Shown one piece after another: positions 32,945 to 40,919 of a stretch of 64,000 bases of DNA. Made by a program: the position numbers and the translations under genes. The stretch is taken from assembly GCA_003635185.1 (NCBI GenBank), contig PYJA01000113.1, positions 22,645-86,644 of the forward strand. Direction: 5' to 3'. Numbering within the stretch: position 1 is the first letter of the stretch; each line of letters starts with the position of its first letter. Source of the stretch: Candidatus Poribacteria bacterium (GTDB lineage: Bacteria > Poribacteria > WGA-4E > WGA-3G). The notes beneath the pieces were generated by a model. The model made no database searches. It was not told where the DNA came from and saw only the letters and a list, made by a program, of their open reading frames with translations.

Positions 32945-33751
32945 CTATGGTTGGATTGGGCTGCCAGCTTCCATCACAAGCGGAAAATGGTCGCCAGCCA
33001 ATTTTTCGCCATCGTTGACTGTGACAAAGGACTTCATCACATGGTTACCACTTGCATCATAAAGTGTTTCGCTCGTCATATAATGTACTGCAATGGCGCG
33101 CCGTGGTTGACCACTGCTGTTGTCATGCGATCCGTGCCACGTCAAGGAGTGGTGATAATGGACATAGCCTTTAGGTACGGGGCAAAGTTCCACTTCTAAT
33201 TCATGCTCTTCAAATTGGGCTGGCATTGAGTGGATGTCTTTAACGGAATGCAGGAAGGAAATCTGATTACCCCAATGGTATGACCGAGGTACCATGCGCA
33301 TACACCCGTTGCTTTCATCAACATCGTCTAACGCAACCCAACCAGTTACCTGACTGGTCTTCGGTGTCAAAATTGGCCAGTAAGGGGAATCCTGATGCCA
33401 CATGTTGACTCCACCGACTTGTGCTGGTTTGTATTGGATTTGGTCATGCCAGACACGTACCTCTGTTGCGGATGTGAGTTGTCCAATTTCTTCAACGATA
33501 ATTGGGTTATGAACAAGTTGATGATAGGCAGAACTCGCCTCCCAGATATTGACAATTTGCCAGACCGGTGTTTCTTCTCTGCCACCGAGATTTGCTATAT
33601 GAACTGGTTGCGGAATATCGTCTTTTTTGTAATCATCAATAACGCGTGCTAATTCTGACCGCAATTCTTCAACTTGTTCGTCGTTCAAAACACGACTTCC
33701 AAGTAGAAAGCCCTTCTCACGAAATGTGTCGATTTGGGCTTGGTTGAGCAT
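32945..33751 (-). CDS. Phytanoyl-CoA dioxygenase (PhyH) family protein, tandem copy 2
   Basis: This 268-aa Fe(II)/2-oxoglutarate oxygenase-type protein has the HxD iron ligands in MWHQDSPYW, the distal His in YHHSLTWHGSHDNSS and the 2-oxoglutarate Arg in PRRAIAVHYM. The N-terminus reads FREKGFLLGSRVLNDEQVEELR. It is closely similar, by eye, along the whole length to the gene just upstream (33800..34612), with only 48 bases between, so it is a recent tandem duplicate on one transcript. GGAG is present before the ATG. Substrate unknown. Confidence 0.9.
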   Translation of the reverse strand: MLNQAQIDTFREKGFLLGSRVLNDEQVEELRSELARVIDDYKKDDIPQPVHIANLGGREETPVWQIVNIWEASSAYHQLVHNPIIVEEIGQLTSATEVRVWHDQIQYKPAQVGGVNMWHQDSPYWPILTPKTSQVTGWVALDDVDESNGCMRMVPRSYHWGNQISFLHSVKDIHSMPAQFEEHELEVELCPVPKGYVHYHHSLTWHGSHDNSSGQPRRAIAVHYMTSETLYDASGNHVMKSFVTVNDGEKLAGDHFPLVMEAGSPIQP

Positions 33752-33799
33752 ATTTGTCTCCTAAAACAAATTTTCTTGTAGGGAATATTTATAAAATCA

Positions 33800-34612
33800 T
33801 CAAGCCATTGGGTTTGTCGGTGTTCCGTTTTCCATAACAAGCGGAAAATGATCACCAGCCAATTTTTCACCGCCATTCACAGTAACAAAAGATTTCATGA
33901 GGTGATTGCCTTCTTCATGGTAAATCGTTTCGCTTGTCATATAATGCACCGCAATAGCACGTCGCGCGGCATCGCTGCTGTTGTCATGCGATCCGTGCCA
34001 CGTCAATGAATGATGGTAATGCACATGTCCTTTCGGTACCGGGCAGAGTTCCACAGACAGTTCGTTATCTTCAAAGTGGTCATGCATTTTATGGATGTCT
34101 CCGACACTGCCTAAAAACTTCATCTGAGGGCCCCAGTGATAGGAACCGGGGACCATGCGCATACACCCATTGCTTTCATTGGCATCGTCTAAAGCGACCC
34201 AAGCTGTTACCTGACTCGTTTTCGGCATTAGAATACCCCACAACGGTGAATCCTGATGCCATTTGTTAACGCCGCCGATCTGAGGCGGTTTGTATTGGAT
34301 TTGGTCGTGCCAGACGCGGACCTCTGTCGCGGACGTTAGTTGCCCTATTTCTTGGACAATTACCGGATTGTAAATCAGTCGGTGGTAGGCAGGGCTCGCC
34401 TCCCAGATATTGACGATTTGCCAGACAGGGCTTTCTTCCTGTCCGCCAAGGTTCGCAATACGTACTGGCTGTGGGATATCGGTCTTTTCATAATCGTCAA
34501 TAACGCGCGCTAATTCTGACCGCAATTCTTCAACTTGTTCGTCAGTTAGGACACGGTTTCCGAGCAGAAAGCCTTTCTCGCGAAACGCGTTGACCTGGGT
34601 TTGGGTAAGCAT
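33800..34612 (-). CDS. Phytanoyl-CoA dioxygenase (PhyH) family protein, tandem copy 1
   Basis: This 270-aa paralogue has the same active-site elements: KWHQDSPLWG (HxD), YHHSLTWHGSHDNSSDAARR (distal His and Arg) and VALDDANESNGCMRMVPGSYHWG. GGAG lies six bases before ATG and a perfect sigma70 promoter 30 bases further upstream drives the pair. Differences from copy 2 cluster around the region following the HQD motif (SPLWGILMPKTS versus SPYWPILTPKTS) and the helix near residues 175-190, which may tune substrate choice. Confidence 0.9.
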   Translation of the reverse strand: MLTQTQVNAFREKGFLLGNRVLTDEQVEELRSELARVIDDYEKTDIPQPVRIANLGGQEESPVWQIVNIWEASPAYHRLIYNPVIVQEIGQLTSATEVRVWHDQIQYKPPQIGGVNKWHQDSPLWGILMPKTSQVTAWVALDDANESNGCMRMVPGSYHWGPQMKFLGSVGDIHKMHDHFEDNELSVELCPVPKGHVHYHHSLTWHGSHDNSSDAARRAIAVHYMTSETIYHEEGNHLMKSFVTVNGGEKLAGDHFPLVMENGTPTNPMA

Positions 34613-34641
34613 GTTTGTCTCCTATGGATTTTGTGTTAGAC

Positions 34642-34670
34642 ATTATAGCATGTTAATATTTTTGTGTCAA
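34642..34670 (-). promoter_or_regulatory. Sigma70-type promoter of the tandem PhyH operon
   Basis: Minus-strand TTGACA (34665-34670), 17-base spacer, TATAAT (34642-34647): perfect hexamers, 30 bases before ATG 34612. Confidence 0.85.
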
Positions 34671-34684
34671 ATTTCGGTAGCGCA

Positions 34685-35309
34685 TGCAGGGTTATTTAGT
34701 TTTCGGTTTTTTGGACAAATTTTTAACACCTGCTATATACCCCGGGCCGGTGAATCAACGCCAAATGCGCGTTTGGCATTTGGCGGGTGCGGTTTCTAAC
34801 CAATGCAGAGGACCACACGGGGAATGCCATACGCGCATTCATACCGTTGATTTGGCGTATTCTGCCGAATTTGGATCAAAAACTCTTATTAGTAAAACGG
34901 ACAATTAATGGGACACTTTTGTACCGCAATCTGCCAGATTGCGGTTTGTGGTACAAACTAAAAGTTTATGCTACCACTTCTATTGTCCATTATGTTCCAT
35001 AATAGGTTTATCAAAATGCCCCAATAATTTCAAAGTTCACTAATAGTGACTTGCCTTGTCCGATGCGGTGCGGTTTCATGAAGATTAATTTATCAATTCG
35101 GTAATTTTCCATCCGCACAAGGCACGTATACCCCACCGCTGGCGAGGCGGGGAATGCCTAAATGGCATTCATACCGTTGATTTCTTCCTAACCTCGCCAC
35201 ATTACCCAATTTATTTTTTAATCTTCATCTAACCGCACCTACCGGCCTGGAGTCCTAACTTTGAGTCCAACTCAATAACGGAAAATTCTTAAAACTAAAT
35301 AACCCTGCA
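34685..35309. mobile_element. 625-bp non-coding element with perfect 19-bp terminal inverted repeats
   Basis: TGCAGGGTTATTTAGTTTT at 34685-34703 is the exact reverse complement of AAAACTAAATAACCCTGCA at 35291-35309. No convincing ORF lies inside. The interior is a patchwork of other repeats: an AAATGCGCGTTTGGCATTTGG hairpin, a GTACCGCAATCTGCCAGATTG palindrome, an ACAAACTAAAAGTTT piece, and a complete family B copy (35078-35228). It looks like a large MITE or the shell of a non-autonomous transposon that served as a landing site for others. Apart from this element and the promoter array, 34613-35759 has no gene. Confidence 0.75.
35078..35228. repeat. Family B MITE-like element nested in the 625-bp element
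   Basis: ATGAAGATTAATTTATCAATTCGGTAATT at the left and AATTACCCAATTTATTTTTTAATCTTCAT-like sequence at the right are inverted relatives. The interior includes GCTGGCGAGGCGGGGAATGCC and a CTAACCTCGCC half-core. Confidence 0.65.
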
Positions 35310-35316
35310 ATTTGGA

Positions 35317-35499
35317 CTTGACATTTTTCGCGTACTTTATTATACTATGTGATAGGATGTTAGGAATGTGAAATTTTCTTGACATTTACCATGTATTAGT
35401 GTATACTATATGGTAAGATGTTGGAAATGTAAATTTTTCTTGACATTTATCATGTATTAGTGTATAATACATGGTAGACATTAGAAATTCATGGTAAAT
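35317..35499 (+). promoter_or_regulatory. Three-copy 61-bp tandem promoter/operator array
   Basis: Three consecutive 61-bp units begin CTTGACATTT at 35317, 35378 and 35439. Each has TTGACA, a 17-base spacer and TATACT, TATACT or TATAAT (-10 at 35341, 35402, 35463). In units 2 and 3 the -10 region sits inside a palindrome; in unit 3 it is perfect, CATGTATTA-GTGTA-TAATACATG (35451-35473), an operator-like site. Stacked, evenly phased promoters with overlapping palindromes suggest strong, repressible expression of the downstream operon (first ATG at 35760). Unit 1 is the most diverged. Confidence 0.75.
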
Positions 35500-35525
35500 A
35501 CGCGGATTTTTAATGTCGGGAAGGG

Positions 35526-35711
35526 GTGCTGAATGCACCGACAGTGTTATATGCCAAAGGACACCGTCGATGCTTAGCACTGCCGTATCGTATATTTAGG
35601 CGTTCTACGACAGCGCTGGTCTCTATTTTATCATGGAAAGTCCGTGTAAGTCAATTTAGGGACCAGCAACCCCTACAGGGTTTATTCCCACTTCGGACCT
35701 GCCCCTGTAGG
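35526..35711 (+). promoter_or_regulatory. Structured 5' leader with three hairpins
   Basis: Between the last promoter and the first gene are GGTGC-TGAAT-GCACC (35526-35540), GCTGGTCTC...GGGACCAGC (35615-35667, one mismatch) and CCTACAGGG...CCCTGTAGG (35672-35711). The leader is ~280 bases long and non-coding. It could be a regulatory or stabilising UTR; no known riboswitch is recognised. Confidence 0.4.
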
Positions 35712-35759
35712 CCTGTCTAAACATTCAACTTGCTTCATGATATAGTAAAGGAGCACAAG

Positions 35760-35981
35760 ATGAGACAGTACTACAAACCACTTCTCATATCAATTATAAT
35801 TACGCTTATGATAATAAGCGGTTTGCTGCTGTTTGGCACTTATGATGCCACGCAGGCAGACACGTTTGACTGTGAACGGATAAGATTGGACTGCGTCCCT
35901 CGTGGCCCCAAGCCGATTTGTCCAAATATGGATTTAACCCCACGCTGCCCACTAAATGCAGCAACAAAGAGGAGAAATTAA
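35760..35981 (+). CDS. Small exported cysteine-containing protein
   Basis: Start at ATG 35760, preceded by AAAGGAG with six-base spacing (the supplied start 35730 lacks one). The 73-aa product has a basic N-terminus and one hydrophobic segment (LLISIIITLMIISGLLLFG), then a ~35-residue tail with four Cys (FDCERIRLDCVPRGP, ICPNM, RCPL). It is likely an inner-membrane-anchored or secreted small protein. It is first in an operon with the next two genes, immediately upstream (one-base gap to the next start) and under the tandem promoter array. Not a recognised family. Confidence 0.65.
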   Translation: MRQYYKPLLISIIITLMIISGLLLFGTYDATQADTFDCERIRLDCVPRGPKPICPNMDLTPRCPLNAATKRRN

Positions 35982-35982
35982 C

Positions 35983-36852
35983 ATGCAGAAAAAAATGTTA
36001 TGGGGACTCGGTGTCCTCGCGCTACTGATCTGCACTGCATTTGTTTTTATGACAGTGCGCAATCGTGCTGAGATTCGGCAACTCAAAGAAGGGACTGCCG
36101 CAGCAGAAAAACCGTTAGAAGATAGCAACAAGCGAAAACCTGTCGCGAAAGCTGACGAACAACCCCCTGCGGAACCGGGTTTCAAATGGGTGTGGCATAA
36201 TGACCACTGGGACAAAGTGCCAATAGACGCACCAGATACGTGGCAAGGGGAACCACACACCGTAGATGTTTCAACGCCGGCCCCTGTCCCTGTGAGCGTT
36301 AAGACACACCTCCCCTTACTGGTCGAAATAGAAAATCCGATAATTAAGAAACAGATCCTGTTAAGAACGATAAACGTTGACGGTATTGATATCGATTGGG
36401 CATCTCTTTCGCCAGATGAACTTGCCGAAACAATTGCAAAGTTGGAACGGCGCGAAATCACAGAACCCGCTGGGTATTATTATAGACGCAGATCAGACAA
36501 CTCACTACTTTTCGATGAAAGCGGATATCCCATTCTCCACAAAATAGGTGAACCCTTTATCTCTGTTGCCTGGACGATGGAATTCAGACCGCCACAGGAA
36601 GTATACGAGGAATACAGACAACTTGCCCGGCGACGTAATTTGCTGGATCCTTCGCCCGAACTTGACAACATCAGGGCACAAATGGAGGAGATGAGACGCA
36701 CATACGCTGGTCCCCTCCCCGTCACCTTTGGGATTTCATGTGCAGGAAACGATATCGATGCGCAGGTAAAACGTGCTCATGAAACTATTGACCAATTGAA
36801 AGCAGGATTTTTTAGACAACTTGGAATAGAGTATTTATTAAGTAGATACTAA
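35983..36852 (+). CDS. Membrane-anchored protein of unknown function
   Basis: Start at ATG 35983 with GAGGAG nine bases upstream (supplied start 35956 lies inside the previous gene). The 289-aa protein has a single N-terminal membrane anchor (MLWGLGVLALLICTAFVFM), then a charged stretch and a GFKWVWHNDHWDKVPID motif. A predicted helical region (LSPDELAETIAKLERREI, EEYRQLARRRNLLDPSPELDNIRAQMEEMR) follows. The bulk is probably periplasmic. No known domain is recognised. It may act together with the small Cys protein before it and the Cys-rich secreted protein after it. Confidence 0.65.
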   Translation: MQKKMLWGLGVLALLICTAFVFMTVRNRAEIRQLKEGTAAAEKPLEDSNKRKPVAKADEQPPAEPGFKWVWHNDHWDKVPIDAPDTWQGEPHTVDVSTPAPVPVSVKTHLPLLVEIENPIIKKQILLRTINVDGIDIDWASLSPDELAETIAKLERREITEPAGYYYRRRSDNSLLFDESGYPILHKIGEPFISVAWTMEFRPPQEVYEEYRQLARRRNLLDPSPELDNIRAQMEEMRRTYAGPLPVTFGISCAGNDIDAQVKRAHETIDQLKAGFFRQLGIEYLLSRY

Positions 36853-36880
36853 ACTGTTATAACGTAAAGGAGAAACTATT

Positions 36881-38503
36881 ATGAAACGGATAAATCTATT
36901 GATGGAAAAACGCACACTTGTGATGAGTATGCTGTTCATACTTGTTTTCGGAACACTGGTATCAGGAGAAATCAAATTCAGCTCCAAAACTGCAGCACCT
37001 CTGATAGGAGGTTCAAGCGGATCCGATTCGCCTTTGAAAAAGATAGATATCATCACAGGTGATGAGCAGTGGCCGAATGGAAAAAAAGTGCATGTATTCA
37101 TTGTTGCGGGTGCAAGGGGACTGGGCGTAGGTGAAGGAACGCTCGAACCGGTCACCATACTTGGAAAAACGCACTCTGTCTGGGAAGATGGGCCTGATTA
37201 TGTTGGCACCACAGACCCTAACGGCTCCTGGACATACAGCACAGCATCTTTAGTCGCAACTTTCATGACGAAGGAAATACCAGAAGACAGTGAACAGACA
37301 AGCTTTCCGTGGAGCGCGGAGGGCATTGTAAAACTGACCCCCTACGTTTGGCAGCAAAGCGTCTCTACTGGTGGTAGTGTCTCGTTGCCAATAACAATTT
37401 CGGGATCGTATTCTACGTCGGGAACCTGGACACTGAGTAGCGATCTTTCTACGAGACGGGCGGCTGCGTCTGGCACATCGGGCACGCATACGGTGGATGT
37501 TAAATACAAATGTACTTCCTGTAATAAGGAAGGCGATACAAAAGAATCCATCGGTGGTGCTGCTGCACATGCCGTTGAAACTTGTTCACGCGAAGGGTGT
37601 GATGTTAAATACAGAAAATGTGATACTACCGCCAAGGCATTGCATTCGCTGTGTGAGGGATGTAATGAGTATCGATGTGAAGCAACAGACAAGACGCATG
37701 AAAAAGTAGAAAGATGTATTTCCCATTACTATGGCTCTACGCTCATATACGGTTGCGGGCAATCTTATTGGTTGTGTGCAAGCGATGCGTCAAACCATAA
37801 AAATTGGTCGTATTGTAGTCGCCCTGGCATTACGCATGCATATCGATCCTGCGCTGCGTCAATGCACACGATACAAGCAAGCTGTCCTGAAACGGATGGA
37901 AACGGGAATACTTGCACTGTGACGGGGTTTTACCCGTGTGAGTATCATACACACAACTTCCCCACTGGCAGTGGCAGTAGCAGTGGCAATCAGAACAATG
38001 GCGGCGGTCAGAACAACAACGGCGGAGGTCAGAATAACAACAACGGCGGAGGTCAGAATAACAACGGCGGTGGCGGTGTGGGGCAAAACACCAACCAATA
38101 CGTTGACCCAAGCAATGGCGGCATGCCCGTAGCCAATGGCGGCTGCACCACACCCCCGGCAAATGGTGGTTGCACCACAACGCCAACGCTCGTCAACTGC
38201 GATAAGCGTTATGACTATAGCTGCTACGTCAAAGTCCGTAATGCTTATGAACACCAAGTGACCTGTGCAGGTTGTAATAGTCAGTATTGGACGTGCAACA
38301 GTTCCGATGTGGCAAAACACGGACTACGTAGCTGCACGCGCCCGAGGCAACATGGAGGTTCTCGGTGTGACAACCAATGGCGGCGATGCGCCCATAACCC
38401 ATATCCTATATATGGAGGCAATCAGATTCGTGATGCCGCACCGCCGTGTAGCACGCCGCCGAGTCACATTTACCTTGAGTGTTCAGGCCCTGTATTACCT
38501 TAA
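36881..38503 (+). CDS. Cysteine-rich secreted repeat protein with Asn/Gly-rich linker
   Basis: This 540-aa protein (AAAGGAG nine bases before ATG) has a signal peptide (LVMSMLFILVFGTLVSGEI) and a ~170-residue beta-rich domain. A first set of Cys motifs follows (CTSCNKEG, CDVKYRKCDT, CEGCNEYRC, CGQSYWLCASDASNHKNWSYC), then a low-complexity linker (QNNGGGQNNNGGGQNNNNGG), then a second set (CAGCNSQYWTCNSSDVAKHG, CDNQWRRC). About 28 Cys in all, arranged as CxxxYxxC-x(n)-H-x(n)-C units that look like small metal-binding or disulfide-knotted modules. The family is not recognised. It is probably an exported structural or surface protein. Confidence 0.65.
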   Translation: MKRINLLMEKRTLVMSMLFILVFGTLVSGEIKFSSKTAAPLIGGSSGSDSPLKKIDIITGDEQWPNGKKVHVFIVAGARGLGVGEGTLEPVTILGKTHSVWEDGPDYVGTTDPNGSWTYSTASLVATFMTKEIPEDSEQTSFPWSAEGIVKLTPYVWQQSVSTGGSVSLPITISGSYSTSGTWTLSSDLSTRRAAASGTSGTHTVDVKYKCTSCNKEGDTKESIGGAAAHAVETCSREGCDVKYRKCDTTAKALHSLCEGCNEYRCEATDKTHEKVERCISHYYGSTLIYGCGQSYWLCASDASNHKNWSYCSRPGITHAYRSCAASMHTIQASCPETDGNGNTCTVTGFYPCEYHTHNFPTGSGSSSGNQNNGGGQNNNGGGQNNNNGGGQNNNGGGGVGQNTNQYVDPSNGGMPVANGGCTTPPANGGCTTTPTLVNCDKRYDYSCYVKVRNAYEHQVTCAGCNSQYWTCNSSDVAKHGLRSCTRPRQHGGSRCDNQWRRCAHNPYPIYGGNQIRDAAPPCSTPPSHIYLECSGPVLP

Positions 38504-38539
38504 TTGTTAAAAAGGTGTTTCAGCCATCACTCAAACCCA

Positions 38540-38561
38540 GGCAGGTACTGCTGTACCTGCC
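38540..38561 (+). terminator. Hairpin downstream of the cysteine-rich gene
   Basis: GGCAGGTAC-TGCT-GTACCTGCC is a perfect 9-bp stem 36 bases after the stop codon. The following T tract is weak (TCTCTCTCAATTTT), so termination is probable but not certain. Confidence 0.5.
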
Positions 38562-38574
38562 TCTCTCTCAATTT

Positions 38575-38755
38575 TATAGTCCAATCCGAAAATATGTGGA
38601 CATCTCAATGAACAACAATCCCGCACCATTGCTGCTGGCGAGGTTAGGAAACCTCGCCAGCAGGGGGTACGCGTGTCTCGTGTGGACCGAAACCATCGCT
38701 GCTGGCGAGGTTTCCTAACCTCGCCAATGTCCAGGCGATTGTGAGTTTTACTATA
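38575..38755. repeat. MITE-like element, family A, ending at the STT3 start codon
   Basis: Starts TATAGTCCAATCCGAAAATATG and ends GTTTTACTATA; in between are inverted copies of the GCGAGGTTAGGAAACCTCGC core and a CAATGAACAACAATC tail. The last TA is directly followed by TGAAAACG, so the A of ATG 38755 belongs to the element's end. Confidence 0.7.
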
Positions 38756-40746
38756 TGAAAACGACTCGTTACAAAAATCTTGTTTCCTGCCTTCTGCTAT
38801 TTGGCATTCTGTTTCTCGCTTTCTGGATACGCATTCAGAGCGCGGAGACACTCCCTGATGGACAATTCCTGGAAAATGATGGTTACTTTTACTATTGGCA
38901 AGCAAACACAATAGTGGAACAAGGCAAACTCCCACCGCGCGACATGCACCGATGGCTGCCGCTCGGTAGAGATAACGGATTGCTCTTGTCACTGTATCCA
39001 CATCTGCTGGCACGGACCTATAAAGCGGTCAACCTATTTTTCAAAGACGTATCGTTGTATCACGTCAGTCTTTACCTACCGACGATCTGTTTTGTGATTG
39101 GTTTAGGTGTTCTCTGTCTTTTCCTTTATAGCACGTTCGGTGCATTTGTGGCGAATACCACAGGAATCTTAATCGCAACGCTCCCTGGTACAATAGGCCG
39201 TAGTACTGTCGGATTTGGTGATAGAGATTGCTGGTGTCTGCTGCTTGCTATTGTTGTCATTGTTACCTACCTCATCGCGTTGCAAACACAAACCCCGCGC
39301 AAACGTACTGCTTGGACACTCATGAGTGGGTTTTTCACCCTTTTAGGTGGGTTATCATGGGAAGGATTTGGTGCATTTTTACTTATCATCTACGCGATAG
39401 AGATATGGCGATTTCTCACTTCAGAAAGAGAAACAGACATCTTATATTATCTACTTTGGGTCTGTTCCTTTGTTCCCGCGCTTTATCTTATCGCGCCTGC
39501 GTATCGTCGCGGTGAATTCTTTGCGGCACACCTTGCCGCCTTTGTTCTTGTGCTACCTATAGCAATTTTGGCAATGCGCGCACTCCGACACCTACTCCTT
39601 ACAATCCCACAGACAGCAGAGACGTTAAAAAGTCACAGCCGGAAACTTGCACTCGGGTTGACGGTCTTCATGCTCGGCATCGGACTTGTCTACTTTTTCA
39701 CACAACTCAAAAACTTTGGGACAACAACAATCCTATTGAACACTCCGCTCATGCAAACCGTTACGGAACTTCAAAATCCCCATTTTAACTTTTGGACTGG
39801 CAGGTACGGAAGCGGCTTTATTATTGCAAGCATCGCGCTTGTAGCTGGTGCCTACTATTGGAAACGCTTGATACTTGCACTACCGCTCTGTCTTTTCGCA
39901 TTAACCACCTTTGCGAGAAAACCGATAGATGCACTCTTCGGTGAATTGACAACCACGGTTCTCTTTTTTGTGGCACTCGCTGCCTGCGTTCTTGGATACT
40001 TATACACCGCTTTTTGCCAACAAAAACAAACGGATAAAGCACAACTTGCATATATCTTCTTGGCTTTGTGGTTCTTTTTATGGACTGCACTCTCCCGCGA
40101 CGCAATGCGTTATGACTTTTTTATCGGTATATCTGTTGCCTTCTTTACTGCGCTCGGTATTAAAGCATTCGCGGCAGCAGCTGGGAATTTCGTGAACAAC
40201 ACACGCGCTGGCACAATCGCAGCAACCACTGCACTTGTCCTCATCCTCTTTTGGGCACCCACAGGTGGACATGCGCGTTTCTCACTTTATGCTTCAGAGC
40301 AGATGCGGGCTGCAATACCCGGACAGCACTCTCAAATTAACAACACTTTTTACTGGATAAAAACAAACGTCAAAGGCGGTGTAGTTGCTGCACATTGGCG
40401 GTCCGGTAGCCAACTCAATGTGCTCGCTGGTGTCAAAACGATCACTGATCAGGATCATTATATACCCAACTGGATATACTTATACAACCAACACGTGCAT
40501 CATGCTGCCAACGAACGCGAAGCACTTGAATACCTAAAAACACACGAAGCTACACACATCCTTATCACACCTGATGACCCGCATGACTCCTTCCTGAATA
40601 GAAATCCACTCGGCAACAGAGGTTTCAAACCCTTGTTTCCCAAATCCTACTTTGACACATCTTCCATAAAACTTTGGGAAATTCACTACCCGCCTGATAT
40701 AGAAGTAGACCCGAAATATCTTGAAATAGCGGTGCCGAAAGAATAG
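38755..40746 (+). CDS. STT3-like oligosaccharyltransferase / dolichyl-glycosyltransferase (GT66-type)
   Basis: This 663-aa polytopic membrane protein has about 11-13 membrane segments in the N-terminal ~500 residues. A first acidic motif follows TM1 (LENDGYFYYW), and the second loop carries GRSTVGFGDRD, the pattern of STT3/PglB catalytic DxD motifs. The C-terminal soluble part has VVAAHWRSGSQLNVLAG and TITDQDHY in place of the canonical WWDYG...DN. It is therefore a divergent member. STT3 enzymes transfer lipid-linked glycans to Asn in exported proteins. No other glycosylation gene is in the window. The start codon is formed at the edge of a MITE, and no ribosome-binding site is visible. Confidence 0.8.
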   Translation: MKTTRYKNLVSCLLLFGILFLAFWIRIQSAETLPDGQFLENDGYFYYWQANTIVEQGKLPPRDMHRWLPLGRDNGLLLSLYPHLLARTYKAVNLFFKDVSLYHVSLYLPTICFVIGLGVLCLFLYSTFGAFVANTTGILIATLPGTIGRSTVGFGDRDCWCLLLAIVVIVTYLIALQTQTPRKRTAWTLMSGFFTLLGGLSWEGFGAFLLIIYAIEIWRFLTSERETDILYYLLWVCSFVPALYLIAPAYRRGEFFAAHLAAFVLVLPIAILAMRALRHLLLTIPQTAETLKSHSRKLALGLTVFMLGIGLVYFFTQLKNFGTTTILLNTPLMQTVTELQNPHFNFWTGRYGSGFIIASIALVAGAYYWKRLILALPLCLFALTTFARKPIDALFGELTTTVLFFVALAACVLGYLYTAFCQQKQTDKAQLAYIFLALWFFLWTALSRDAMRYDFFIGISVAFFTALGIKAFAAAAGNFVNNTRAGTIAATTALVLILFWAPTGGHARFSLYASEQMRAAIPGQHSQINNTFYWIKTNVKGGVVAAHWRSGSQLNVLAGVKTITDQDHYIPNWIYLYNQHVHHAANEREALEYLKTHEATHILITPDDPHDSFLNRNPLGNRGFKPLFPKSYFDTSSIKLWEIHYPPDIEVDPKYLEIAVPKE

Positions 40747-40798
40747 TTGGGTCCGTAGATATTTGTCAAAATGTATCGCTATTCGAAGCTCGTTCTTG

Positions 40799-40856
40799 TA
40801 AGGGGGCGAGGTTAGGAAACCTCGCCACAGGACCGATTTATTTTCTTAAACTTCAT
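40799..40856. repeat. Partial repeat element with GCGAGGTTAGGAAACCTCGC core
   Basis: The core sits at ~40805-40824 and a family B-like right end (GATTTATTTTCTTAAACTTCATTC) follows. The left end is missing. Confidence 0.6.
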
Positions 40857-40919
40857 TCAAGGGGGGAATGCGTCCGTCCTGTTAAGATAACGGAAATACG
40901 TGAGTTGCAAATTTTTTCC

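Noticed and set aside
35317-35499. Possible CRISPR array (regular 61-bp repeats)
   Set aside because: Units are contiguous without unique spacers, only three copies, and each contains promoter hexamers; no cas genes nearby.
35526-35720. 64-aa ORF in the leader of the cysteine-rich operon
   Set aside because: No ribosome-binding site and it covers the hairpins; treated as untranslated leader.
37830-38320. Minus-strand ORFs of 118 and 153 aa opposite the cysteine-rich gene
   Set aside because: Arise from the low-complexity Asn/Gly repeat read in reverse; no start signals.
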